Both the position numbers and the translations under genes were made by a program. The notes beneath the pieces were generated by a model that was given only the letters and a program-made list of their open reading frames with translations, was not told the DNA's origin and did not search any database. Below are positions 1-11,105 of a stretch of 64,000 nucleotides of DNA, piece after piece (positions within the stretch are counted from its first letter, which is position 1; each line of letters begins with the position of its first letter). The DNA lies in NCBI GenBank assembly GCA_030374805.1, contig JARGSG010000032.1:512492-576491 (forward strand), in the 5' to 3' direction. The stretch comes from Gracilaria gracilis. Its lineage: Eukaryota > Rhodophyta > Florideophyceae > Gracilariales > Gracilariaceae.

Positions 1-1930
1 AAATAATGTGCGGGTGGCTTCGTCAGTTGATCGGGTGCTGTAGTGCTGTATGTGAGCGAGTCCAGCCATCTCGAAAAAGTAGCAATGAGAAACTTGACGA
101 AGCGGCGGTGACAAAAATTACAGTTCAAAAACTAATAACAGCAGTTCGTAAGAGTTATTGGGTAGAAAGATGTACACAAAGCGAGGCCAGCTGGCAGCTG
201 GAAGATATAAACTGGTTGGATCTGACTATTCGGCGGACCTGGCTCTGCACCGCATCGCTGGGTCCGGTTCCAGAGCAGTTGCCGGCTTGCGGTGGGACCT
301 CAATCGGGACTCGTAGTTCAATTCATAAAATCCAACCAAAACATTCCCTCCAGTGGATTATGTTGTGTTGATTTTGCCGCTGTGAGGGGTTTAGTATTGT
401 GATTTTCGTATTGCTCGACAAGGGAGAGCCAGAGCCATAACCACATTCTGAAATCGATGGAACTGCAATGAAGCTCTTGTTTCAGTTGGATATGATGATA
501 ATGCCGCTGAAGGTACAATTCATTTTGTATATCACCATGCCAGAGCCACTAAAAGCCGGATCGATGGGGGCATCAAGTAGCCTTCTTTCTCAGAGAGTAC
601 AAGGGTAGTCTATGAGCCGCCTTCCAGCGAAAGTGTCCGTTCCGTAGAATAGGAAGCTGACCAGTGCTGCTTGTGGAGTACGAGATGCCTTCGGATTCCG
701 AGGTTTGGAAACATCTATCCCATCTTGGAGGGCAGGGTTGTTGAATTCTGAACACCTGGTTGACCGTGAACCCATTTTGGCATATTAAATTGATTGATCG
801 CATGGTGGACAGAACATGTTCCATGTGAGGCATTTAATTGGCTGAAATGGAGACAGTATGAGTTCTGTACAGGTTCATACCTTCCACTCTGCAGCCGTTG
901 TTATCAAGCAGCAGTGCTAACCTTACAAAGAACAAGTTCGAGATATTTTGCTCCATTTTGACAACGGGTAAGATTGTCTTGTACAGTTGAACTCTTCACA
1001 CTCTCCCTTTTCTATAGCATTTATTGTGTCAGGGATTGGGAGTAATTGTGATGGATGTGGTTGGAGCAGACAGCTCCAGCGAAGGTGATAATTTTGTCAG
1101 CGACGCAGCGGTTGCTGAGCCTTCTTCAGTGACTGGGAATGTTCCCCCGCCAGTGGCAGTTGTGGCATCGATGGTGCCGAAGGCCTCGAAATTGATAGAA
1201 GTGGTGCAAAGAGAAGAGCCTGGATCGCTTCAGAGCGCTGTTGAGCACTTTCGTGGTCCACCGGTGCTCGCACCGTCATGGAAATTGTTGAAGCAAAAGC
1301 GATACATTGCCATAGCTTCTCGACCTGGTGCTTTCAGACCAAGCCCAAGTGGCTGATCAAATACAAAGGCGGCCGTGAAGAAGAGAAAATACAGGAGTAA
1401 TGTTGAAAACAAAAACCATGAGCGAGCACAGGCCTGGAAACGATACTGGCTTCATCGAGGATCCAAGACGAAGGAGCTATCCACCAATAGGAGCACATTA
1501 ATACCAGTCAATCCTGGTAATGAGGGGCCGGTGCATCTCTCCAGCTCTACTGTGTGCGACGGTACTGTGATATCCACAAAGATAACGAGCGTTTACCATA
1601 TTCATCGCTGGTTCCATCAGTAGGCTGGGAAGCGAACCGGAGAAAGTCATGGTAGTGTAGTTTACGCTGTTCGCATAGATCCTGTTCGAGGTGATCGACT
1701 TTTAAAAGTTGTGGTATCCGATGAAAAAATGGGTCCTGGAGAAGACACTCACGTGGACGTGCAAAACATAGAAAAAGAGGACCTACATGCCAATGATTCG
1801 AGTGCGGTGTAAAGCGTATACCAAATAGAAAGAAAATGGATCTGGCTATGTGGTAATTCTAGGCTCCCAACAAGAGATGGGGTAGAGCGGTCCATTTAGG
1901 TGTTACTCACGCAGACGCAGCGCTCCTGAA
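1..1930. other. No recognisable gene; degenerate DNA
   Basis: Several short open frames occur (for example 6-371 and 1024-1356 on the plus strand, 573-833 on the minus strand), but none shows a domain I recognise. By position this stretch should hold the body of the first protoporphyrinogen oxidase copy, because the 3' tail of that copy follows at 1940-2074. I could not find its FAD motif or central domain. It is either too decayed to read or was replaced. Confidence 0.4.
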
Positions 1931-1939
1931 TGGTATTTT

Positions 1940-2074
1940 CTGGGAGACGTGGAAGTTGTGTTTTTTGCCGTTAATATGGCCATTGACTGGCATCCAATGA
2001 CTGCATGGCTTTGGGTGTACTACGAACTGAGGATTTCATATTACTTGAAACGAACAGAAGCGGTGAAGTCGTAG
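1940..2074 (+). pseudogene. 3' remnant of a duplicated protoporphyrinogen oxidase gene
   Basis: A short frame ending in TAG at 2072-2074 lines up codon for codon with the end of the better PPOX copy (5880-6015). Spacing is identical from the 'GLFL' position to the stop, and the shared nucleotides include GACTGC...TGGGTGTACTAC. The sequence after the stop is also shared with 6016-6110. The protein is badly diverged and cannot be functional. It marks the left copy of a duplicated PPOX-MoaA block with a period of about 3.94 kb. The alignment was made by eye. Confidence 0.5.
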
Positions 2075-2168
2075 GGTGTTAGGTGGTATGGAACAAAAGG
2101 TTTGCATGAGAGAAGGCATTCAAGGTACAGAGTGTGCATTATTGATAGTAGACGACATGATGCGGCCC

Positions 2169-3097
2169 TCAGTCGACAGTTTGCACCTTACTGCGATGGA
2201 AAGGGACGCAAAGTGCATGCGTATTGATCTTTTCTCCCACAGCAAAGTTCTATAGCGGCAGGCGGGCCTTACAGCCCTCCTAGGAGCCGATTTCAGTAGC
2301 ACCTTCGCACATGAGATCGCCCAAGCACAGCTTATAGTCACCGATCAAGAATTTAGCCCCCCATCCGGCAAGACCAGATATGCAGTGGTACTAGGAGGCC
2401 TCGGTGGCGTGGGTACGTCCGCATTGCAGACGGCCGTATTCACGGGCTAATGTATTCAGCATGTGCACGAATGGCACCAAGAAATTTTAGTGTCCCTGGT
2501 TGCCATCGAGTGCCCTGTACCCTTGTACTGTGAAGCGCACGTCCAGGGATGGGTGTTTGGGGAGATCGGCTAACTGCAGTAGAGACGCATCGTTGATGGG
2601 GCACATGACGGCAAAATTGCGCCTCATGGCGACACCACGCTGCTGTCAGGCGCGCCCAGCACCGCGCGTGCGTGGCGGCAGTGCGACGTGTAAAAAGCTC
2701 AAAGGTGTGTGGGCACAGCAGAGAGGAGCTTTGGTTGAAGGTGGAAAGCCTAGAGGCCATATGGTCAGGCAGAGGGCGGTACAGCAGCACGAAGTTCGTA
2801 GTCATGAAAGAAGGCAAGTGAGGTGACGACCTGCTGCATTTCAGGGCGTATAAGCGGCTCGCCAATGGTGAGGGGCAGCCTCTTGACTTCAACAACTCGG
2901 AACAGCTGGATAAGGCGCAGCCCCTTGGGTATGAACAGCAGCTGCGGCTTGGGCGAGAACTGCGGGTGCAGTGCTATGCAGTACGTGCAGCGTAGGTTGT
3001 AGCGGTCCGTGATCGAATGGCGCAGGTACGACTGCCCCCACCCAAAAGAGTCGTGCAGCGGCACGGTTGTTGCCGTCTTCGCGAGACGCAAAGCCAC
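2169..3097 (-). pseudogene. MoaA/CNX2-like molybdenum cofactor radical-SAM protein, decayed copy 1
   Basis: MoaA (CNX2 in plants, MOCS1A in animals) is a radical-SAM enzyme that rearranges GTP in the first step of molybdopterin synthesis, in mitochondria in eukaryotes. The N-terminal part is readable: HDSFGWGQSYLRHSITDR, then YNLRCTYC where the family has CNLRCxYC, then a worn form of the GGEPL motif. The first cluster Cys of CX3CX2C is therefore Tyr. The rest lies in other frames (2440-2895, 2120-2341), so at least one frameshift is present. The 3' end faces the PPOX remnant. It is paralogous to the copy at 6114-7170 and is a clear pseudogene. Confidence 0.75.
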
Positions 3098-3465
3098 CGG
3101 GCTTCATGCAGTGGCACCAGCACAATGCTTCAACTCCGCAATGGCACGCACCGATATCGTAGCTCTTACGGCTACCATGGTAACTATCTTCGCGTTCCGC
3201 GGCTGATCGGCAGCTTCATACGGCGCGCGCACCTTACCACCGCCGCAGTGAATACCACGTGTAAGAACGCCAGGCGGTCACGTGCGGTGCAAGGCAACGG
3301 CCCCGGTGCGCCGCGTCTTTTTATATCGCGCTCGGATGTCCCACGCGCTCGTGGCACCGTCGGTGGAGCCGCGCACCCAAGCATGACCACTTCCCTGCGT
3401 TGTCGCCTTTTGTGCTGCTACGAAGGTGCTGCGACAATGCTGCCCCCGCGAATCCTCAGTTTCAA

Positions 3466-6015
3466 ATGCCCCCACCCCCACTGCCGTTGGCAGCACTGTC
3501 ATTCACGCAAATTCCGTCGACGTCGACTCAAACTGCGACAACACTTTCGACCCGCTTCATCGGCTTTCCTTCGTTTGCGACACGTTCTGCAACCTGCCCG
3601 CCGATTAGACGCACCCGCTCGCCGCCGCGGGCCCGCGCAAAAGCTTGCGTAGCTCACGCCCGTGCGGTTGCAGTGCAATCGCCGACGCAACTATGCCACT
3701 CCCACACCGCGTCGGCTTTGTATGACTGTAGCAGACCCCGCTCCAGCCGTTGCGCAGAACAGCACAGCATCAGTTGTTGTGCTCGTGATTGGCACAGGAA
3801 TATCTGATAGTTCTATCTCCTTCAATCTTCATAAATACCCTCCGCAGTTGAACTTGCTTACCATCGAGGGGCGCGCCGTTGTCGGTGGCAGTTTGAGTTC
3901 ACGCAAACAGAACTGCTATTTGTAGGAGGAAGGACCTAATACATTCCAGCCATCGGAGCAAATCATGCAAATTGCGGTCGATGTGGGGCTCAAGAATGGA
4001 CTCTTAATGGCCGATTACACATTACCGCGATTCTTCTAATGAGACGATAAACTTCTTGCTCTACGTCTGGGTTCACAAAACGTCCCAACATTCAGATTCC
4101 TGTCTCTACCAGGTGGTGTTTGCGCTGGACTAGGCGTACTGGGCTTTTTCCTTCCCCCGCGCGGCGAAGGAAGTGTGAATGGTATTATCCCGCGTCACCT
4201 CAGGCATAAAGTGTTCGAAAAGATTATTGATCCGTTCGTGAGTGGTGAGCGGTGTATACGCCGGGGACTCATCCAAACTAGCCATATAATCGACGTTGAA
4301 TAAGAATTTTGCGCTTTGCAAGCTCAGCGACACGCAAGGAATCCTTGAAGGCGGTATCATCAGAATTGGCCAGAAGAAGAGAGAGCGCGAGCATAATCCG
4401 CCCGACGAAGACCAGCCAAAATGGAAAGGCTGTGCGTTAGGGAGTGCTAAGGACGGGTTGGGAATGCTACCGAATGCGAACCGCAACCAGCTTGGCGATA
4501 ACATCAAGCTTGAGTTGCGACTAGTACACGTGACGCGCAAGGAGGATTCTCTTTACAGGGCGGTCTATGAAACACCTGAGGGGCGTAAAGAAATTGTGAC
4601 AAAGGCTCAATAGGCTATTGCAATAACCACACCTGCAATTGTAGCGGCTTCCATGCAGGCCTGTGGAACGAGCCGCGCCGAGCATATCAGATTTGAAGAC
4701 TGCTATTGCTTCATATCCTCGAAATCCGCTGCGCTCGGATGCCCAAGCGCCCATTTACCATCTTACCAGCCTTTTAGCCGGACTTCCATTGCAGAACACA
4801 GAAGAGTATGCTCTCCTTGAAAGAGAGAATGAGTTTGCCAAGTTAATCGTGGGAATGATCTCTCAGAATGAAGAAAAGGCCATCCAAGAGGCAGGCCTTC
4901 TGGGGATCGTACGATTTGTGCGAACAACTCAGGCTGCCAAGAAAGAAGGATTGGTATTGTCGTCGTATGCCGACTGCTTCCGAAAGGTACAGGGTTACGC
5001 TGACGCTGTCATTCCAAGTGGCACTGCTGGTATCGATGAGAATGGTTCCGGTGCGATACAGGCAATTTCGCAGTCTGTGCGCCGGCATTCGGAAACAAGG
5101 CACGTTCTCCTTGCTGGCTGTGCTGCGTTCAGTGAGGTCGTTACTTCATCGCAAACTTGTCGAGAAACAGCGTAAGAAAATGACGTTGTTGTACTTGTTG
5201 TGTACAGCCCTCGACACAGAAGCTCTCAGGCTTCAGGTATAATCCATGAGACCGCCTCGCGAGCTGTCACTTCGATGTGTTCTGGCAAAGAATGCCTGGT
5301 GTGTAAGAAAGCGTTCGCAAACGCCGGGGCCGTGTCAGAAATGTTGAACCTGTTGCAGCTCTGGGGCAACAACGAGGACGTTTCGTCTGACTTGAACACG
5401 TCCGTAACGAAGAGCGTTTGCGCTGCCATTCAGTGCGTGACCGATGGCTGCGCTGTGGCAAACGCTGCACCGGAAGTGGCAGCTTTGGAAGTGGTTTACT
5501 ACCCATCGGTGTGGAGCATAACGCTGGCGTATCCCAAGAGTGAGTTCAAGGAGCCGTTGCGAGAATTCGGTAACCTAATTCCGCGAAAGCTGGGCATCAG
5601 GACGTTGGGTACTATATGGTCAAACGTATTGTTCCCTGGCAGGGCATCCAACGATATGGAACTGCTTCTGTCGTATATAGGCGGGGCACGCGACGAGGGC
5701 ATTAAAACGCTGAGTGAGGCCGAAGTGGTGCAGGCTGTCGACAAGGATGTGAAACGCATCTTTCTGAAGAACGACTCGCAGGTGGAACCTGTGGAGGTTG
5801 GGGCGAGGATATGGGGGCGAGCTATTCCGCAGTACAATATCGGGCATAAACAGGTGTTGGAAACGGCTGTAGAGTCTCTGAAAGACGAGGAGGGTTTGTT
5901 CCTTTGAAGTAATTACGTTCATGGGGTGGCGTTTCGTGACTGCGCTGCGTGGGGTGTGGACTACGCGCCGCTAATTGCAGATTACGTGAATGGAATGGCA
6001 CCAGTTAACAAGTAG
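3466..6015 (+). pseudogene. Protoporphyrinogen oxidase (PPOX/HemY type), disrupted
   Basis: PPOX is the FAD enzyme that oxidises protoporphyrinogen IX to protoporphyrin IX for heme and chlorophyll. Visible in order: a Ser/Thr/Arg-rich leader from ATG 3466 that could be a transit peptide; the dinucleotide motif VLVIGTGISDSS (about 3781, third Gly now Asp); EEGPNTFQPSEQIMQIAVD; the FVSGVY region; KDGLGMLPNA near 4450; then after an insertion YYPSVWSITLAYPKSEF, RTLGTIWSNVLFPGRA and LLLSYIGGARDEG to a TAG at 6013-6015. It is broken by frameshifts, TAG at 3923-3925 in place of a conserved Trp, TGA at 5905-5907 in place of Gly, and an armadillo-like insertion. It diverges from MoaA copy 1 and converges on MoaA copy 2. 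Confidence 0.85.
4663..5487 (+). other. Armadillo-repeat-like coding segment inserted in the PPOX gene
   Basis: Between the PPOX part ending near VAASM (about 4650) and the part resuming at YYPSVW (about 5491) lie some 800 bp with armadillo-like character: SDLKTAIASYPRNP, NEEKAIQEAGLLGIVRFVR, KKAFANAGAVSEMLNLL and NTSVTKSVCAAIQCVTDG. Normal PPOX has only about 15-20 residues there. The segment has one nonsense codon near 5173-5175. Downstream of 5200 it is in the same frame as the PPOX C-terminus, so one open frame (5200-5907) encodes both. A retro-inserted copy of another gene, or a recombination joint, would explain this. Confidence 0.55.
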
Positions 6016-6113
6016 TATGTTAGGCGGGTATGAAACAAAAGTTGGAGTGGAGGAAGGCATTAAAGTTTCAGACTAGGCAGTGGTGATAGTAGATAATTGA
6101 CGCGGTGTGGGAC

Positions 6114-7170
6114 TCAGCCACCAATGCGCACCATACTGCGATTGTCGGCGACGGCAAGGGCATGCATATCGCGCTTGCCTCCCAAAGCAAAGTTTTTGAG
6201 CTGCAGAGCGTGGCGTACGGTGTCCAAAAACTGGTCGTTTGTGGCACCATCGCGCATGAGATCACTCAAGGAAAGCTCTTGCTGGCCGAACAGGCAGGTC
6301 TTGAGCACACCGTCGGCAGTGATGGGCAGCCGGTTGCAGCCAGCGCAAAAATGGTGGCTCATGCTGGAAATGAATCCAAAGCGACCGGCGGAATCAGGTA
6401 TGTGGTACTACATGGAGGTGTCAGTGGCTTGGGTGGGCTCGTGTTGCAGCCGGCCGTAGTGACGGGCCAAGGTCTGCAACATGTACGAGTAGGGCACGAA
6501 GGAAGCATGGCGCCACTGGTTGCGGTCGAACGACATGTACTCGATGAAGCGCATGTCCAGCGGTTGGTGCTCGGTGAGAGCGGCGAACTGCGGCACCGAC
6601 GCATCATTGATGGGCGACATGACGACGACGTTGAGCTTGACGGCGAGGCCGGGCTGCTCCAGCGCATCGTTGAGCTCGCTCAGCACGCGCGCGTGCGTGG
6701 CGGCGGGGCGACGCGTGAGGAGCGCAAAGGTGTGCGGGCACAACGAATCGAGGCTGAGGTTGACGGCGGACAGGCCGGCGGCCATGAAGTCGGGCAGACA
6801 GCGCGACAACAGCACGCCGTAGGTGGTGATGGACACGGGCAAGTGCGGCGACGCGGCGGCGACGATCTGCGGCAGTTCGGTGCGCATGAGTGGCTCGCAA
6901 CCGATGGAGCGCAGCTTGTTGACGCCGGCGGCGCGGAACAGCTGGATGAGGCGCAGCACCTCGAACGTGGACAGCAGGTGCGGCTTGAACTGCGGGTGCA
7001 GCTGCATGCAGTCCGCGCAGCGCCGATTTCAGCGGTCCGTAAGCGACACGCGCAGGTACGAGTGGCGTCGCCCGAACGAGTCGTGCAGCGGCGCCATCGG
7101 CGCAGTCCTCGCCGCACCACGCCACGACACGGGGCTCCATGCCCATGCAGCAGCACTGCGCCACGGCATG
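6114..7170 (-). pseudogene. MoaA/CNX2-like molybdenum cofactor radical-SAM protein, decayed copy 2
   Basis: The gene reads in a single frame from ATG 7170 to a natural TGA at 6114-6116 with the RIGG tail typical of MoaA. A possible mitochondrial presequence comes first, then PLHDSFGRRHSYLRVSLTDR. A TGA (7029-7031) sits exactly at the first Cys of the cluster motif, followed by NRRCADC. Later motifs are RSIGCEPLMR (worn GGEPL), VNLSLDSL, FIEYMSFDRNQW, and the second cluster region HHFCAGCNRLPITADG...LKTCLFG. A TAG at 6408-6410 is the second nonsense codon; there is no frameshift. Changed key motifs as well as stops make this a pseudogene. The copia element lies 80 bp upstream. Confidence 0.85.
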
Positions 7171-7254
7171 CGGCTCCACGCAGCAGCCCCACGCACCAAG
7201 CCCACTATGGCGCGCGCCGCTCTCGCAGCTCCCGCGCCGCTCTCGCAGCTCCCG

Positions 7255-7387
7255 TGTGAGAGGAAGGCACTAGCTGGACTTTACTTCGATCTCGCTTGTC
7301 GTGCGCCTAAGTATCTCTTGGCTCCTACTGTAATGTTTGAGGTTTCGGGAAAATGCAATGCGGCAAGGTTGTGGTGAATGTTTGACA
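7255..7387 (-). repeat. Copia 3' LTR (133 bp)
   Basis: In element orientation it begins TGTCAAACATT and ends CTCTCACA, so it has TG...CA ends. It is 45 bp longer than the other LTR. The extra piece lies between two copies of AATGTTTGA (plus strand 7332-7340 and 7377-7385). The pol frame runs into it and stops at 7325. Confidence 0.8.
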
Positions 7388-9538
7388 GTTTCCGGTTGGC
7401 GCATTGCATTTTGCCCTTGGGGGCGGGGTAACGTTCATTCTGTGTCGAAGTTGCCTGAATCTATCAAGATGAAGCGGCTTAGTAAGGATGTCCGCAAGCA
7501 TGTCGTTCGTTGGTATTCGATAGAGCTGTATGCTGTTGTTTGCCAGGTGGTGTTGGAGGTAGTGGCATCGAATGTCTATGTACTTTCTTCGCTTCGTGGG
7601 CGCCTGGTTTTCCGCAATAAGCACAGAGCTTTGATTATCTATGAAGTGCGGTGTTGCCGTTGGTAGTTAGGTTTTGGCTGATTTAAGAAGCTTTCGTAAC
7701 AACGATGTGTGTTGCGTTGCGGTCGTTGCGGCTATATATTCGGCTTCGGTTGTCGATAGTGCGATAACCGATTGCTTCTTTGATAACCACGATATTGGAG
7801 TGGCGTTGATGTTGTGAAGGTTGCCTGTTATCGACTTTCTGTCTTAAGCGTTAGCGAAATCCGCGTCACTGTATACTGCAAGTTTGTCTGTTTCGTTTGG
7901 ATTTTGGATGGGTTTGTATAGAAGACCGTATAGTTGTGTTCCTTTCATGTAACGAAGCAGTGTTTTGAGTGCTTGAAGATGGTGCTCTTTTAGTGTAGCC
8001 ATGTGCTGTGCTAGACGGTTGGTTGCGTAGTTGAGATCCGGCCGTGTACTGTCTGTGACGTATCTTATTTCTCCGAGAATTTGTCTGTATCGGGTTGCCT
8101 CTTGTGGTGAGAGTGGCTGTGATTTTGGTGAGTTATCTATATGCTTGAGGCTACTGTATGGGGTGGCTGAAGGGTTGCAATTACCCATATTCGTCTGCTT
8201 CAGTATGCTGGCGATGACGTCTGGCTGGGAGATGTGAACAGCTCCTGTGCCATCGTGTTGTATCGTCCAGTTTAGAAATCGTGAAGGGGCCCCTAGTCGT
8301 TTGATTTTGTACTTGGTCAGCAGTTGGTTGTACAGCCTGTCAATTAAGGACTTGGTGGAGGCCAGAACCAAGAAATCATCTATAGTAGTGCTTAGAACTG
8401 TGAATGTTCCGTCGGACTCGGTTTTGGTGTAAAGACAAGGGTCGTGCTCTGATGCGGTGTAACCTAATTTGGATAGGTGTTGTTGAAGTCCATGGTTGTA
8501 GTAGTACGCTGCAGGGGGGGAGCCGTAGAGGTTGCCTTTCAGAAGGCCAAATTTGCTGTTGTGGCGATATGAGCCGTCGAATCTGGGCATTTGTGGTACG
8601 TACACCGGCTTGTCATGTTCATACTTTTCGTGCAGGTAGGCTGACTTAATATCGAAGTGTTCGAGTGGGAGGCCCATGCTTGCATGTAGTGCTAGTAGCA
8701 TGCGTTGTGTGCTACGGTCTGCTGTGTACGTTGTTGTGTGTTTGGGATTGTAGTGCAGTCCTGGCTTCATTAGGTCTCCGCGTAAGTTGCATCTGGCTTT
8801 GCGTTGATTGATATTGCCGTTGGCGTCTCTTTTGTACCGATATACCATAATCAGTGGTATGATTGATGCTTTCGGAGGTTGGAAAGTGGACGGTAGCCAT
8901 TGGATGCTTGTGAGCGCGTCTATATTGTCGAGTTCCAAATCATGGGCTTGCTGCCATTTGGCTGCGTCTGGGTAGTTCTTGGCTTGCGTTGGATGGGCGG
9001 GTGGCGGCGTGTCTACTGTTATTTGGCCTGGTGGCGGCGTGTTGTGATTCGTTGTGGCTTTGAAGGCTGTTGTGGTTTGGGCGGTAGGATCGGTTGTCTT
9101 ATGATATGGTGTGAAGTCTATTGCCCTGATTTGCTGATATTGTTGAGTGTGTAGGTTTAGCACCATGATGTTGGTAAGAGAGGTTGGGTACATGTACCGA
9201 GCGGGGTTTGCACGTGCTTCTAATTTCTTTTTGGGCGCATAGATGGGGATACTTCCGAGTTCTCCGAAAGTGAATATTCTTTGGAGTGTTGGTTCTGTGC
9301 CGTGCCACAGTTTGTATGGAGATGTGTTAGTTGCTGTATGGTGAAGGAGGTTGTATTTGAAAATGGCATCTCGTGCCGCGTCTTCGCAATGGGTGTCGTC
9401 CAGTTTTGCTGTGTCGAGTGTGGCTCTGACTGTGTTCATAACTGTTCTGTTGAATCTTTCTGCTACTGAATTTTCTTGGGGTTGATGTGGCGTCCTGAGA
9501 TGATGTTGCACTTCGTTCGTGTTGTATATGTCTTGCAT
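7325..9538 (-). pseudogene. Copia pol: integrase tail, reverse transcriptase, RNase H
   Basis: The frame opens at the very end of the integrase core (HHLRTPHQPQENSVAERFNRT, which holds only the last acidic residue of the DDE triad). RT follows: KARCNLRGDLMKPG, HFDIKSAYLHEKYE, LLKGNLYGSPPAAYYYN. The active site is TTIDDF where copia usually has YVDDM; both Asp remain. RNase H reads through ADFANA, SWLSKKQSVIALSTTEAEYIA and the DMLADILTKPL tail in the same frame, but with TAA codons at 7844-7846 and 7667-7669. The frame stops at 7325 inside the LTR. The two upstream integrase Asp residues and the HHCC domain are absent. Confidence 0.85.
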
Positions 9539-10896
9539 GGTGTTTGATAGGTATTCTTTTTTTTTGTGAATGCCACGAGTCCGTATCGATTGGCAAGGTC
9601 TTGGACTGAGAGGAGGTTTCTTTTTATACCTTTGTTCGATACTGCTTGGGTATTGATCATGTTGTTACTCTCCTTAAGGTGGATTGTGAGGTTCCCATGG
9701 TGGGTGCACTGCGGTGAATGGGATGTAGCAGTTTCGGTTAGCGTGATTGTTGGGAGTGGTTTCATTGATGACAAGGTGTGGGGTATGTGCGTTGGGTGGG
9801 CTCCACTGTCCAAGATACACGTACCATTGACTTCCGAAGCCGTTTTCGAAGATAGTTCTGTTTGTGGTGGGGCCTGGGGTGCGGCATTGCCTTGCTGAGT
9901 TTGATATGGCGGTGCTTGCTGTGGCTGGTACGGCAATGGGGCGGGTAACGCTTGTGGTTGATAATGGAACTGATGGTAGGGGATACTGGGATTGGTGTAT
10001 AGTGTTGGTGGGAGTGGGGCTGCTGCGAAGTGTGCTTGTGGTTTGCGGAACTTGGGATGGCGTTGGTCCTTGCATTTCTGGTCCGTGTGGTTGCAGAATA
10101 CACCAATGGATGTGTGAAACGTGCATAGAAGATTTGGGGGTATGCGGCGTCTTGTAGGGTTGTTGCGGGGTCCGTTTTGGCGGTAGTACGGTCGTCCTCT
10201 GTATGTGTACGGAGGTTGGTACTGCTGTGTTGGAGCTTGATACTGTGGGGCGGTAGGTCCGTAGTCCCCGGTGAATCTTGGGAGTGACTGGTTGCTTGGC
10301 GCAAATGTGTTCGGCTGGAAGAGAGGGTGGAGGTCTTTGTACTTGCGTGTAAATTCCTTGATATTGGACGGTTTGTTTGCTAATATGTGTGCAATAATTG
10401 GGTTATTGACGGGGTTGCGCTTCAGTCCTGTGATAATGAAGTCAACAGTTGTCTCTTCGTCGGTGATGTTGGGGTAGCGGGCCGCTTTCATCTTCTGCCT
10501 GATGGCCGTATGTGCCGTGATAAACTCGTCGATATCTTCCTCGGTTTTGAATGGTATACTTTCGGCTTCTGTATTCAGGTATTGATGGTCTTCTTTTGCT
10601 GACCTATTGATATGTTGTATGATTTTTTCCACGAGGTCGAAGGGTGTGGGGCGTTCTTGAGGTACTATGAGAAGGCCAAGAATTTTGGACGGGACGCTAC
10701 TCAGAACAGCTGCCAGTAGTTTGTTCTTCTTCGTGTAATGAGTGTCAAGTGCTGCTGGGTCTACTGGAATGTTGTGGTTTCCTTCGAGGTGTTCTACGGC
10801 TTTGATTGTTGCTGCATATGTTTGGATTGATAGATACCAGGGTGCGTAGTTGCTGACGTCTAGGTCGGGGATTTTGTGTACGTTGTCGTTGTTCAT
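9463..10896 (-). CDS. Copia gag and protease
   Basis: A 477-residue open frame. The first 250 residues resemble a UBN2-type copia gag (YAPWYLSIQTYAATIK; DEFITAHTAIRQKMK; DFIITGLKRNP). A Pro/Gln/Tyr-rich linker follows, then an unusual Cys/His stretch (CTFHTSIGVFCNHTDQKC) where a CCHC knuckle is expected. Next comes the retroviral-type protease motif CILDSGAHPTHI and the LLSVQDLANRYG segment. The frame then runs across a deletion joint into integrase sequence read in the wrong frame (KCNIISGRHINPKK), so the last 20 or so residues are not native. No stop interrupts gag-protease. Confidence 0.85.
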   Translation of the reverse strand: MNNDNVHKIPDLDVSNYAPWYLSIQTYAATIKAVEHLEGNHNIPVDPAALDTHYTKKNKLLAAVLSSVPSKILGLLIVPQERPTPFDLVEKIIQHINRSAKEDHQYLNTEAESIPFKTEEDIDEFITAHTAIRQKMKAARYPNITDEETTVDFIITGLKRNPVNNPIIAHILANKPSNIKEFTRKYKDLHPLFQPNTFAPSNQSLPRFTGDYGPTAPQYQAPTQQYQPPYTYRGRPYYRQNGPRNNPTRRRIPPNLLCTFHTSIGVFCNHTDQKCKDQRHPKFRKPQAHFAAAPLPPTLYTNPSIPYHQFHYQPQALPAPLPYQPQQAPPYQTQQGNAAPQAPPQTELSSKTASEVNGTCILDSGAHPTHIPHTLSSMKPLPTITLTETATSHSPQCTHHGNLTIHLKESNNMINTQAVSNKGIKRNLLSVQDLANRYGLVAFTKKKNTYQTPCKTYTTRTKCNIISGRHINPKKIQ

Positions 10897-11105
10897 ATTG
10901 GATAATTGTTCGATTTTGGTTGTGTTGTCGGTTTTATCGTGCGGTATGTGTGCGTCGTTGGCTGTGTTGATGACGTTTTGGTAGAGGGTGAAAATCTCGG
11001 GGTTGCGGCGAAGGTTTCGTCCTTGCGTCCTTGCTTGGCGGGGGTTGGGAGGCTCCGTGATGGGACTGGGAAAGGTTGGGAGTGCTTACGAATCTGAAAG
11101 CGTGA

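Noticed and set aside
7029..7031. Selenocysteine codon in MoaA copy 2
   Set aside because: The GGEPL and later motifs are also damaged and a second stop follows, so plain decay is simpler. A SECIS search would settle it.
6105..7259. 384-codon plus-strand ORF opposite MoaA copy 2
   Set aside because: It is an antisense shadow of the GC-rich MoaA coding sequence, with no domain of its own.
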